Source of the DNA: Clostridiales bacterium
Lineage (GTDB): Bacteria; Bacillota; Clostridia; Lachnospirales; Lachnospiraceae
Length of the DNA stretch: 37,919 bases
Reading direction: 5' to 3'
NCBI GenBank assembly: GCA_029012085.1
Contig: JAQXLK010000320.1
Coordinates: 1-37,919, forward strand
In this document: positions 8,907-17,306 of the stretch, in pieces
How the letters are laid out: every line of letters begins with the position of its first letter
Numbering within the stretch: position 1 is the first letter of the stretch
Notes under the pieces: model-generated
Told to the model about the DNA's origin: nothing
Database searches by the model: none
Seen by the model: only the letters and a program-made list of their open reading frames with translations
Made by a program: the position numbers and the translations under genes

Positions 8907-9806
8907 ATGATTATTATTCAGGTAGCCGGCGGGCTTGGAAATCAGCTTCAGCAGTATGCATTATACAGAAAGTTTGTAAGGCTTGGAAGAGAGGTAAGAC
9001 TGGATCTTTCATGGTTTACCTCCAAAGACAGGAGAGGAAAGGTGCTGGCAGAAAGAGAACTTGAGCTTGCATATTTTGACAGGCTTGTTTATGAGGTATG
9101 CACAACAGAAGAAAAGGAAAAACTGATAGGATCAGATGGACTTGCAGGGAAGCTGAGAAGAAAATTCCTGCCGGGAAGTATTCACTGGTTCCATGAAACC
9201 CAAATGTATCATCCTGAACTTCTTACACTGGATGATATGTATATCAGCGGTTATTTTGCCTGTGAAAAATATTATGCGGATATCCTCTATGATTTGCGGG
9301 AAAAGCTACAGTTTCCAGTCAGTGACAACAGAGAAAATTTGAAGTTGGCAGAAGAAATGCAAGCATGTGAATCTGTCAGTGTTCACGTTAGACGTGGGGA
9401 TTATCTGGATGCGGAAAATATCGCATTGTTTGGCAATATCTGCACAGAGAATTATTATCAGGGAGCAGTCAGGGCAGTAAAAGAATGCTGCGTTACTCCT
9501 CATTTCTATGTATTTTCTGATGATGTGGAATATGCGAGAAAAAATTTTCCGGGGGAAGAATATACCGTAGTGGATATTAATCATGGAAAGGAGAGTTTTT
9601 ATGATATTTGGCTGATGAGTCACTGTAAGCACAATATTTGTGCTAATTCAACTTTCAGTTTTTGGGGAGCAAGACTAAATCCAAACGATAAGAAAATGAT
9701 GATCCGCCCAACTATTCACAAAAACAGCCAGAAATTTGTAAAAGAAGAAATGCAGGAGCTTTGGCGCGGATGGAAGTTTGTAAGTCCACAAGGAGAATTG
9801 CAGTAA
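8907..9806 (+). CDS. Glycosyltransferase family 11 (alpha-1,2-fucosyltransferase-type)
   Basis: Predicted 299 aa inverting GT-B transferase. The hallmark GT11 pattern is present: the N-terminal GGLGNQLQQYALY (Gly8-Gly9-Leu10-Gly11-Asn12-Gln13), the GDP-fucose-binding HVRRGDY at residues 160-166 and NSTFSFWGARLN at 247-258. Members add L-fucose from GDP-fucose, usually alpha-1,2 to galactose. Length matches the family. It starts 3 bases after the GH88/105-type gene stop. No GDP-fucose synthesis genes (gmd, fcl) are in this window, so the donor must come from elsewhere. Some GT11 members use other deoxysugars, so fucose is likely but not proven. Confidence 0.93.
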   Translation: MIIIQVAGGLGNQLQQYALYRKFVRLGREVRLDLSWFTSKDRRGKVLAERELELAYFDRLVYEVCTTEEKEKLIGSDGLAGKLRRKFLPGSIHWFHETQMYHPELLTLDDMYISGYFACEKYYADILYDLREKLQFPVSDNRENLKLAEEMQACESVSVHVRRGDYLDAENIALFGNICTENYYQGAVRAVKECCVTPHFYVFSDDVEYARKNFPGEEYTVVDINHGKESFYDIWLMSHCKHNICANSTFSFWGARLNPNDKKMMIRPTIHKNSQKFVKEEMQELWRGWKFVSPQGELQ

Positions 9807-9810
9807 ATTT

Positions 9811-11022
9811 ATGGAAAAATTAAAAAGTGACATTTCAAAAATCGCATATTACTGTTTTTATCTTGGCATTGTAATAGAGGTTGCCATGGTAATTATTGAT
9901 AAAAGTGCATATACCAATCCTATTGAAGGAAGATTGTTTCAAATCACGTTTCTTCTGTTCCTGTTGAAGGTTTGTATGAGCCGATATGCACCAAGGGAAT
10001 ACCTGACGATTTTTTTGTTCTGTATATTGGGAGCAGTTTCCTATTTTATTACTGGAAGAAATGAAGTGATTCGTTTAGTGATATTTATAGCGGCATGTAA
10101 AGACATTGATATGAAAGTATGCTTAAAAACAGTGTTTTATATGACATTAGTTGGTTGCGGGCTGCTGATATTTCTTTCTCTGACAGGAATTTATGGAGAC
10201 GTTTCATTGACGCAGGAGTATGGCAGAGGAGGCGTGGAAACAAGATATACATTAGGAATGGGGCATCCAAATGCACTTCAGTGCATGGTATGGGCACTTA
10301 CGGTTTTAGGGTTATACTTATATGGAAAAAAAATGAAATGGTATCATTATGGGTTAATTGTTATTATTAATTTCTTTTTTTTCCTTTTAACCGATTCCAA
10401 GACAAGTTTTCTGGTAACATTGTTTACAGTGATGATTGCTTTTGTTATATCACTTAAAAAAAATAAATGGATACAAAAAATTAGTATCTGGATTTGCTTT
10501 GGAGTAACAATAGTTTCCATAGTGATTTCTGTAGTAATTGCAGGAAATGCCTATCGTCTTCAAAGACATGCGGAGGGGCAGGATAGTTCATTTGTAACAA
10601 TGTTGTTGGTCAGAGTGAATAACGTACTAAATGGGCGGATTCGTGTGCTTTCCGGAACAACAAATTATGAGGGGACGATTCAGACATGGAGCTTATTTTC
10701 CAAGCCTGAGAACAATTATTATTTTGATATGGGATGGGTTCGATTGTTTTATTGGTATGGAATCATACCCGCATGTATATTTATTGCAGTAATGCTGATA
10801 ATTATGTGGTATTGTTATAAGAACAAACACTATATGGCAGTTATGATGATTGCATCCTTTGCATTGTACACTGTGATTGAAGCTCATGGAATTTCTGTGT
10901 ATCTGGCAAGGAATTATGTTTTTTTTCTGATAGGAGCTTATTGGAACTATGCACTTTGCGGAGGAAAAGAAAATGAAAGTATTGATCATGAATCCCATTC
11001 TATACACTTCAGAAACGGATGA
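9811..11022 (+). CDS. Wzy-like polysaccharide polymerase (first of two)
   Basis: Predicted 403 aa membrane protein with about ten hydrophobic segments and a large hydrophilic loop around residues 248-318 that ends in a charged WSLFSKPENNYYFDMGWVRLFYWYG stretch, here given as its key residues Trp, Asn-Asn, Asp and Trp. This layout is that of O-antigen/capsule polymerases, which join undecaprenyl-linked repeat units on the outer face. A GMGHPNALQ motif lies just before the central helices and recurs as GYAHPNVLH in the second polymerase-like gene at 17307. AAGGAG at 9790-9795 is 15 bases from the ATG. The end overlaps the following GT4. Wzy proteins are too variable for firm assignment by eye. 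Confidence 0.75.
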   Translation: MEKLKSDISKIAYYCFYLGIVIEVAMVIIDKSAYTNPIEGRLFQITFLLFLLKVCMSRYAPREYLTIFLFCILGAVSYFITGRNEVIRLVIFIAACKDIDMKVCLKTVFYMTLVGCGLLIFLSLTGIYGDVSLTQEYGRGGVETRYTLGMGHPNALQCMVWALTVLGLYLYGKKMKWYHYGLIVIINFFFFLLTDSKTSFLVTLFTVMIAFVISLKKNKWIQKISIWICFGVTIVSIVISVVIAGNAYRLQRHAEGQDSSFVTMLLVRVNNVLNGRIRVLSGTTNYEGTIQTWSLFSKPENNYYFDMGWVRLFYWYGIIPACIFIAVMLIIMWYCYKNKHYMAVMMIASFALYTVIEAHGISVYLARNYVFFLIGAYWNYALCGGKENESIDHESHSIHFRNG

Positions 11023-12070
11023 GATTCCTAAGGTATCATCAATTAAAGACACGATGATTTATACATTATGCTGTGGATTCATTGAAAATGGTGATGAGCC
11101 GGTTTTGGTTGCAGCAGATGCATATAAACCGGTAGTGGAGGAACAATATCCTTTTCAAATTGTTTGGCTTCCCTGCATGTTTCCACAAATTTGTAAGCCA
11201 AGATGTTTTCCTTGCCTAAAAGGACTTGGGAAATATCTTAGGGAACACGGGGAGGAATTTGAATACATTATTTCCAGTGAGGTATTTTCTCTGCTTACCT
11301 TGTGCGGAGCCTTTTATGCGAAGGAAAAACTATTGATCTGGCATGAGTTAGGAGCACATAACAATATTTTTAAAAAGCTTCCGTCTAAATTTTGGTATCA
11401 TATAATAGCGAGACTGTTCTTGCAGGACATACCGATTATTCCGCGCTCACAGAGGGCAAGGGAGTTTATAGAACAGTACAGTAATCGGGTACTTGATGTT
11501 ACCATTGATCATGGAGTAGACCTTGATAAAATAAAGTTTAGCAGAAAGAAGGAAAATTACTTTGTGGTTGTATCTCAACTGATTGAGAGAAAGCATATTG
11601 ATGGAATTCTTTATAGCTTCTCCAAATTTTACCAAAGAGGCAATGGGGATTATCAGTTAAAGATAATCGGAGATGGAATTTTGAAAAACCAATTGGAAGA
11701 ATTGGTAAAACAGCTTGATATGACCGAAAGTATTATTTTTATGGGGAAATTAGATCACGAACATATGATGCCGATTCTTGCCAATGCAAAGGCCTTACTG
11801 ATTAATACCAGTAAGGATAATAGTATGGTATCTATAGTGGAAAGTATTGGAGCAGGAACCCCGGTCATTACCACAACGGTTCCATTTAATGCGGCATATA
11901 TTCGAAGGTCGTCGCTAGGGATTGTTGAGGATCAGTGGGGAGCAGAAGCATTGGAGCAAATTTGCACAGAAAACAATTATTATGTAGAGAATTGTATTGC
12001 ATATAGAGAAAAGCTAAGCAATATGTATTGTGCAAAACAGTTTGATGATGTAGGAGGCATGCTGAGATAA
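10973..12070 (+). CDS. Glycosyltransferase family 4
   Basis: Predicted 365 aa GT-B transferase. The start is set at ATG 10973 because GGAGGA at 10960-10965 lies seven bases upstream; an upstream in-frame ATG at 10949 lacks such a site. The gene overlaps the polymerase by 50 bases. The C-terminal domain has VVSQLIERKHIDG, KIIGDGILKNQLEELV, FMGKLDHEHMMPIL and a donor site in which the usual first Glu of E-x7-E is replaced by Asp (DNSMVSIVES). The N-terminal domain is less conserved. The Asp-for-Glu change is seen in some GT4 enzymes, so activity is still likely. Confidence 0.86.
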   Translation: MKVLIMNPILYTSETDEIPKVSSIKDTMIYTLCCGFIENGDEPVLVAADAYKPVVEEQYPFQIVWLPCMFPQICKPRCFPCLKGLGKYLREHGEEFEYIISSEVFSLLTLCGAFYAKEKLLIWHELGAHNNIFKKLPSKFWYHIIARLFLQDIPIIPRSQRAREFIEQYSNRVLDVTIDHGVDLDKIKFSRKKENYFVVVSQLIERKHIDGILYSFSKFYQRGNGDYQLKIIGDGILKNQLEELVKQLDMTESIIFMGKLDHEHMMPILANAKALLINTSKDNSMVSIVESIGAGTPVITTTVPFNAAYIRRSSLGIVEDQWGAEALEQICTENNYYVENCIAYREKLSNMYCAKQFDDVGGMLR

Positions 12071-12074
12071 AGCT

Positions 12075-13136
12075 ATGAAAGAAAAGATAAAAATTGTTTT
12101 TGTATTGCCGGACATGTCAGGCGGTGGAACGGAGCGGGTGGTTGCACTTCTTGCGAATGAATATGTCAGAAAAGGATACCAAACAGCAATTTTATTGTTT
12201 GCCGGAAATCAGACAGCATACCATTTGGATCCTAAGGTAGAGTTGTATGTGGCAGGAGAGGCATCAGGAGGAAAATTTTCTATACGATTAAAACGAATTA
12301 ACAGGATGCGGAAATTTTATCAGAAAAATCGTGGATGTTATATTTTTGCATTCAGTGTTATGGGAGCTGTCTTTTCTGTCTTGGCTGCGGCGGGCATTCC
12401 TCATAGGATGTTGGTGTCGGAGCGAAATGATCCCACTAAATTCAAACAGTGGAGAATTCGTAACTGGGCATATATGAAAGCGGAAAAGCTGGTGCTTCAG
12501 ACAGAGGATACAAGGAAATGTTTTCCGGAAAGACTAAGGGAAAAGGCAGTTGTAATACCGAATCCTGTGGCAGATGGAATGCCGGAACCCTTTCAGGGAG
12601 AGAGAAAAAAAAGGGTGGTTTCCGTCGCCAGACTTCAACCACAGAAGAACCACAAGCTTCTGTTAAATGCATTTGCGGAATTTGTAAAGGAATATCCTGA
12701 ATACCAGCTTCACTTGTTTGGAATTGGAGAACTGGAGGAAGAACTTCGTAGTCAGGCTAAGAGACTCAATATTGAAGAAAAGGTAGTTTTCAGAGGTTTT
12801 TCCTCAAATGTGAAGGATGCAATCTGGGATAATGCAATGTTTGTTTTGTCCTCAGATTATGAAGGAATTTCCAACTCCATGATAGAAGCGTTGGCCATGG
12901 GAGTACCGGTAATCTCAACTGATTGCCCGGTGGGAGGGGCTAAGACTTATATTCAGGATAACGTAAGTGGGATTTTGACTCCGGTTGGGGATCAACAGGC
13001 CTTGTGTGATGCAATGAAGAGGATAGCAGGAGATCCCGAACTGGCAAAAAAATTATCTTATCATGGTGCAAGAATTAAAGAACAGTATCATCTGAGTAAG
13101 ATTGCAGATAAATTTTTGGAGGAAGCAGGTATTTAA
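12075..13136 (+). CDS. Glycosyltransferase family 4 (PglH/PglJ-like group)
   Basis: Predicted 353 aa GT-B transferase. The N-terminus has VFVLPDMSGGGTERVVALLA, typical of the group containing N-acetylgalactosamine transferases PglA/PglH/PglJ. The middle shows VARLQPQKNHKLLL, LFGIGELEEELR and VVFRGFSSNVKDAI, then the donor site DYEGISNSMIEALAMG with E-x7-E. AGGAGG at 12052-12057 is about 17 bases upstream, further than usual. The stop TAA shares one base with the ATG of the next gene (TAATG), suggesting coupled translation. The HexNAc preference is an inference from family resemblance only. Confidence 0.92.
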   Translation: MKEKIKIVFVLPDMSGGGTERVVALLANEYVRKGYQTAILLFAGNQTAYHLDPKVELYVAGEASGGKFSIRLKRINRMRKFYQKNRGCYIFAFSVMGAVFSVLAAAGIPHRMLVSERNDPTKFKQWRIRNWAYMKAEKLVLQTEDTRKCFPERLREKAVVIPNPVADGMPEPFQGERKKRVVSVARLQPQKNHKLLLNAFAEFVKEYPEYQLHLFGIGELEEELRSQAKRLNIEEKVVFRGFSSNVKDAIWDNAMFVLSSDYEGISNSMIEALAMGVPVISTDCPVGGAKTYIQDNVSGILTPVGDQQALCDAMKRIAGDPELAKKLSYHGARIKEQYHLSKIADKFLEEAGI

Positions 13137-15073
13137 TGGCAACGTTAGAACTTGAATATTGCAAAATTTTAAAAACAAATATCAATGTAACAAATATGCA
13201 AAAAACAGTTAGATATCTAACGGAAAATCTGGAGAAGCTTCGTGGTAAGTATATTTGCGTTTCTAATGTTCATACCACAGTGATGTCATATCAGAATGAG
13301 ACATACCGAGGGGTGCAGAACAATGCGGCAATGGCACTTCCTGATGGAAAGCCTTTGTCGATTGTCAGCAGGAAAAGAGGTTTCCCTGAAGCTGAGCGTG
13401 TGCCGGGACCAGATTTAATGCCACAAATATTCGAAATATCCAGGGAAAAAGGTTATCGCCACTATTTCTACGGCAGCACAGAGGAGACATTAGAAAAGTT
13501 AAGAGCAAGACTTAAAGAAAGATACCCCTACTTAAACATGGTAGGGATGTATGCACCTCCATTCAGACCACTCACTGAAGAAGAAGATGCACATATTATT
13601 CAAAAAATTAATGAAACCAGACCTGATTTCATATGGGTGGCATTGGGGGCTCCCAAGCAGGAAATATGGATGAATGCCCATATGGATAAGGTAAGTGGGA
13701 TTATGATTGGAGTGGGGGCAGCATTTGATTTTACAGCAGGAACCGTAAAACGAGCACCGGGATGGATGCAGGAAATGTGCCTCGAGTGGTTATACCGTAT
13801 TTTACAGGATCCGGTGCGATTAATTCCCAGATATTTCAGCACCAACCTTTCTTTTTTGTGGAATGTTGCCAGGGAGAGCAGGCTTCTAAGAAAAGAAGCC
13901 AAAATTAAAAAAGAGAATCAAATGAAAATCGCCATGATTGGTCACAAGAGAATCCCTTCAAGGGAGGGTGGGGTAGAGGTAGTGGTAGAAGAATTGTCTA
14001 CCAGATTGATTGATCAGGGGTATCAGGTGGAAGCGTACAATCGTTCCGGTTATCATGTTTCGGGTAAGGAGTATGGAAGCAACCGAAAAAGATTTTATAA
14101 AGGGATACGGATTATTATTGTGCCTACTTTCAAGAATGGCAAGTTAAATGCGATTGTGTATTCTGTTCTGGCAACCATACGGGCATTGTTTGGAAAATAT
14201 GATGTGATTCATTATCATGCAGAAGGACCATGTTCAACTTTGTTTATCCCTAAGTTGTTTGGGATTCGAGTAGTGGCTACCATACATGGATTGGATTGGC
14301 AGCGGGCAAAATGGGGTAATTTTGCATCCAGAGTGCTGAAATTTGGGGAAAAAATGGCGGCGAAATATGCAGATGAAGTCATTGTTCTTTCTAAAAACGT
14401 ACAACAGTATTTCTTGGATACCTATGGGAGACAAACAAACTATATTCCTAATGGAATTTCAAGGCCGATGCCTCAGGAGATACAGGAAATTGGGGATAAA
14501 TATGGACTTATTTCCAATGGGTATATACTGTTTCTTGCAAGACTGGTTCCTGAGAAAGGCTTACATTATCTGATAGAGGCATTTCAAAGCATAGATACAG
14601 ATAAAAAGCTTGTTATTGCAGGGGGAAGCAGTCATTCCTTCGAATATATGAAGCATATCCAGGAAATGGCTGCAAAAGATGAGCGAATTATTATGACAGA
14701 TTTTGTGCAGGGACGCATTTTGGAAGAATTGTATTCTAATGCATATCTGTTTGTGCTGCCAAGTGATATTGAAGGAATGGCATTAAGTTTACTTGAAGCC
14801 ATGAGCTATGGGAACTGCTGTCTGGTCAGTGATATTCAGGAGAATTTGGAGGTCGTGGAAGATAAGGCGGTGGCATTTCAGAAAGGAAATGTGGAAGATC
14901 TAAAACAAAAATTGGAGATGTTGATTTCCCATCCGAAAATGGTAGAAGAATATAAGAAAACAAGTGCAGATTTTATTTGCGGCAAATATAATTGGGATGA
15001 TGTGGTGCTGCAGACAGAAGCTTTGTATGGTGTAAAGAAGGATAGAAAAGATGAGAATACTGATTGTAAATAA
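13136..15073 (+). CDS. Fused GT26 (WecG/TagA/CpsF) and GT4 (DUF1972/WchF-like) glycosyltransferase
   Basis: A single 645 aa frame carries two complete transferases. Residues 1 to about 250 are WecG/TagA/CpsF family: CVSNVHTTV, LPDGKP, ERVPGPDLM, LGAPKQEIW (about 170-178), FDFTAG and APGWMQEMCLEWLYR. That family usually adds the second sugar onto an undecaprenyl-diphosphate-linked HexNAc. From Met263 (ATG at 13922) a full GT4 begins: MKIAMIGHKRIPSREGG, HYHAEGP, ATIHGLDWQRAKWG and E-x7-E at Glu546/Glu554, in the DUF1972 subgroup that includes capsular rhamnosyltransferase WchF. The linker is basic and short, with no clear RBS before Met263. The fusion could channel two consecutive steps. A lost stop codon between two ancestral genes is the simplest origin. 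Confidence 0.92.
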   Translation: MATLELEYCKILKTNINVTNMQKTVRYLTENLEKLRGKYICVSNVHTTVMSYQNETYRGVQNNAAMALPDGKPLSIVSRKRGFPEAERVPGPDLMPQIFEISREKGYRHYFYGSTEETLEKLRARLKERYPYLNMVGMYAPPFRPLTEEEDAHIIQKINETRPDFIWVALGAPKQEIWMNAHMDKVSGIMIGVGAAFDFTAGTVKRAPGWMQEMCLEWLYRILQDPVRLIPRYFSTNLSFLWNVARESRLLRKEAKIKKENQMKIAMIGHKRIPSREGGVEVVVEELSTRLIDQGYQVEAYNRSGYHVSGKEYGSNRKRFYKGIRIIIVPTFKNGKLNAIVYSVLATIRALFGKYDVIHYHAEGPCSTLFIPKLFGIRVVATIHGLDWQRAKWGNFASRVLKFGEKMAAKYADEVIVLSKNVQQYFLDTYGRQTNYIPNGISRPMPQEIQEIGDKYGLISNGYILFLARLVPEKGLHYLIEAFQSIDTDKKLVIAGGSSHSFEYMKHIQEMAAKDERIIMTDFVQGRILEELYSNAYLFVLPSDIEGMALSLLEAMSYGNCCLVSDIQENLEVVEDKAVAFQKGNVEDLKQKLEMLISHPKMVEEYKKTSADFICGKYNWDDVVLQTEALYGVKKDRKDENTDCK

Positions 15074-16262
15074 GTTCCTGTTTCCCAATGGTGGTTCGGA
15101 AACTTATATATTTAAAATTGGAAGTCAATTGCAGAAGATGGGACATGAGGTACAGTATTTTGGAATGGAGCATGAAGGAAGGATTGTGGGAAATCATGCA
15201 GAGAGCTATACCTCTAACATGGATTTTCATGGAAAGGGAATTCAGAAGTTGCTATACCCTTTTAGAATTATCTATTCCGGCGAGGCAAGAAAAAAAATCA
15301 GAGTAGTTCTCGAAGATTTCAAACCTGATGTGGTGCATCTGAATAATTTTAATTTTCAGATTACGCCTTCTATTATTTATGAGATTAGAAAGTGGGAGAA
15401 AGCAGTAAAGAAAAAGGTATCTATTGTATATACTGCACATGATTACCAATGGGTCTGTCCTAATCATTTGCTTACAATACCTGCTACAGGGGAATTGTGT
15501 TTCCGATGTGCAGGAGGAAAATATGGAGAATGTACAAAGAACAAGTGTATTCATAATTCAACCCTTAGAAGTCTATTGGGCACTTTGGAAGCGAAGCTCT
15601 ATCATTCTTTGCATACCTATCAAATGGTAGACAAGATTATTTGTCCCAGCAAATTTATGGAAGAAAAACTTGGAAGTAATCCTTTACTTGCAGGAAAGCT
15701 GGAAACCCTATATAATTTTTTAGATGGGGAAAAATATAAAGCGGCGAAAAAGAAGGATTATATATTGTATTTTGGACGTTTTTCGGAAGAAAAGGGTGTG
15801 AGGACACTGCTGAAAGTTTGTAATGACTTGAAAGAAATTCCGTTCCTGTTTGCAGGCACAGGACCGCTTGAAGAAGACATTTCCCACTATAAAAATATTA
15901 CAAATGTAGGATTTCTCAAGGGTAATGAACTAAAACGAATAATAGGAGAGGCAAGATTTACGATATTTCCGTCTGAATGTAATGAGAATTGCCCGTTTTC
16001 TGTCATGGAATCCCAATGGTATGGAACTCCTGTAATTGCTGCTGATGTAGGCGGTGTGCCTGAATTGGTAAGGAATGGGTATACAGGCGAACTCTTTACA
16101 GCAGGAAAAGAGGAAGAACTGAAAGAAAAAGTCTTGAAATTATGGGAGAACAGGGAATTGTGTGAAGAATACACAAGGAACTGTTCAGATTTATCTTTTG
16201 ATTCTGTAGAGGCTTACTGCAATAAGTTGCTTAAAATTTATGCCGGTTTAGATGAAAATTGA
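15051..16262 (+). CDS. Glycosyltransferase family 4 with cysteine-rich insertion
   Basis: Predicted 403 aa GT-B transferase opening with LIVNKFLFPNGGSETYIF and VVHLNNFNFQITPSI. After HDYQWVCP it carries a cysteine-rich insertion with Cys136, Cys150, Cys153, Cys161 and Cys166 (CFRCAGGKYGEC), seen in a recurrent subgroup of polysaccharide GT4 enzymes and possibly binding a metal. The C-terminal donor site has E-x7-E at Glu312/Glu320. ATG 15051 overlaps the fusion gene by 23 bases and has AAGGA at 15038-15042. Function within the repeat unit is unknown. Confidence 0.92.
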   Translation: MRILIVNKFLFPNGGSETYIFKIGSQLQKMGHEVQYFGMEHEGRIVGNHAESYTSNMDFHGKGIQKLLYPFRIIYSGEARKKIRVVLEDFKPDVVHLNNFNFQITPSIIYEIRKWEKAVKKKVSIVYTAHDYQWVCPNHLLTIPATGELCFRCAGGKYGECTKNKCIHNSTLRSLLGTLEAKLYHSLHTYQMVDKIICPSKFMEEKLGSNPLLAGKLETLYNFLDGEKYKAAKKKDYILYFGRFSEEKGVRTLLKVCNDLKEIPFLFAGTGPLEEDISHYKNITNVGFLKGNELKRIIGEARFTIFPSECNENCPFSVMESQWYGTPVIAADVGGVPELVRNGYTGELFTAGKEEELKEKVLKLWENRELCEEYTRNCSDLSFDSVEAYCNKLLKIYAGLDEN

Positions 16263-16295
16263 AAGGAAAAGCAGTGGGAAAGGGAAGAAAACATT

Positions 16296-17303
16296 ATGAG
16301 TAAAAGAACATTGTACGGAACGGTCATTGTGACATACAGATGTAATGCGCGCTGTAATATGTGTGACTGTTTTAAAGATCCAAGCAAACCCAGCGAGGAG
16401 ATTACGTTGGAGGACATTAAAAAGCTTCCTGAAATGGCATTTACCAATATTACAGGAGGAGAGCCCTTTGTCAGACAGGATATTCCTGATATCGTGAGAG
16501 AATTGTATAAAAAGAGTAATCGAATTGTTATCTCTACCAATGGATATTTTACAGATAGAATTATTGCTCTATGTAAGGAATTTCCCAAGGTAGGTATCCG
16601 TATCAGTATTGAGGGATTGCAGGAAACAAATGACAAGATCAGAGGGATTCCGGATGGATTCAACAGGGGCTACACGACGTTAAAAACTCTGGTGGAAATG
16701 GGACATCCGGATGTTGGATTTGGCATGACGGTCCAGGATATGAATTGTGAAGATTTAGTACCTCTTTATAATATTGCGAATGATATGGGAATGGAATTCG
16801 CCACGGCAACACTCCATAACTCATTTTACTTCCGCAAGACAGATAATAAAATTGATGATAAATTGAAGGTGGCGCAGAATTTTGAAAAGCTCATCAATGA
16901 ATTGCTTAAAAGCAATTCACCAAAAAAATGGTTCAGAGCATATTTTAACCATGGCCTGATTAATTACATTTATGGAAACAAGAGGCTGCTTCCCTGCGAT
17001 ATGTCTAAGAATGCGTTCTTTATAGACCCGTTCTGTGATGTGATTCCCTGTAATGGAATGGCGCAAAAAGCAGTTATGGGCAATCTGAGAGAACAGTCGT
17101 GGGAAGAACTGTGGAATTCTGATCAGGCAAAGCAGGTGCGTGAATGCACCAGAAAGTGTGATCGAAACTGTTGGATGATCGGAAGCGCATCCCCTGCAAT
17201 GCATAAGTATATCTGGGTGCCCGGATGGTGGGTAATCAAGCACAAGTTCTTAAAGGGCGGCAAGTATAGTTTGAAAGAAAATAAATTTATTAGCGAGAAT
17301 TAA
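16296..17303 (+). CDS. Radical SAM/SPASM-like protein
   Basis: Predicted 335 aa iron-sulfur enzyme. The radical SAM cluster motif is Cys16-x3-Cys20-x2-Cys23, with GGEP at 54-57 binding S-adenosylmethionine. The C-terminal third has further cysteines in a SPASM/twitch-like pattern: Cys234, Cys247, Cys252, then Cys284, Cys288 and Cys292, with GNLREQSWEELW between. Such domains hold auxiliary 4Fe-4S clusters. No peptide precursor gene is nearby, and the gene lies between a GT4 and a polymerase, so a glycan or lipid-linked sugar substrate (epimerisation, oxidation or dehydration) is a reasonable guess but is not shown by the sequence. An oxygen-sensitive enzyme fits an anaerobe. Confidence 0.9.
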   Translation: MSKRTLYGTVIVTYRCNARCNMCDCFKDPSKPSEEITLEDIKKLPEMAFTNITGGEPFVRQDIPDIVRELYKKSNRIVISTNGYFTDRIIALCKEFPKVGIRISIEGLQETNDKIRGIPDGFNRGYTTLKTLVEMGHPDVGFGMTVQDMNCEDLVPLYNIANDMGMEFATATLHNSFYFRKTDNKIDDKLKVAQNFEKLINELLKSNSPKKWFRAYFNHGLINYIYGNKRLLPCDMSKNAFFIDPFCDVIPCNGMAQKAVMGNLREQSWEELWNSDQAKQVRECTRKCDRNCWMIGSASPAMHKYIWVPGWWVIKHKFLKGGKYSLKENKFISEN

Positions 17304-17306
17304 GGA

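Noticed and set aside
9306-9632. 108 aa minus-strand frame inside the fucosyltransferase gene
   Set aside because: It lies wholly within a gene with clear GT11 motifs, and has no RBS or recognisable motif. The other long minus-strand frames between 151 and 29763 were set aside for the same reason.
13910-13925. GT26 and GT4 as two separate genes with a sequencing error between
   Set aside because: The frame is open throughout, no stop or frameshift is visible, and there is no clear RBS before the internal ATG at 13922; kept as a fusion with this alternative noted.
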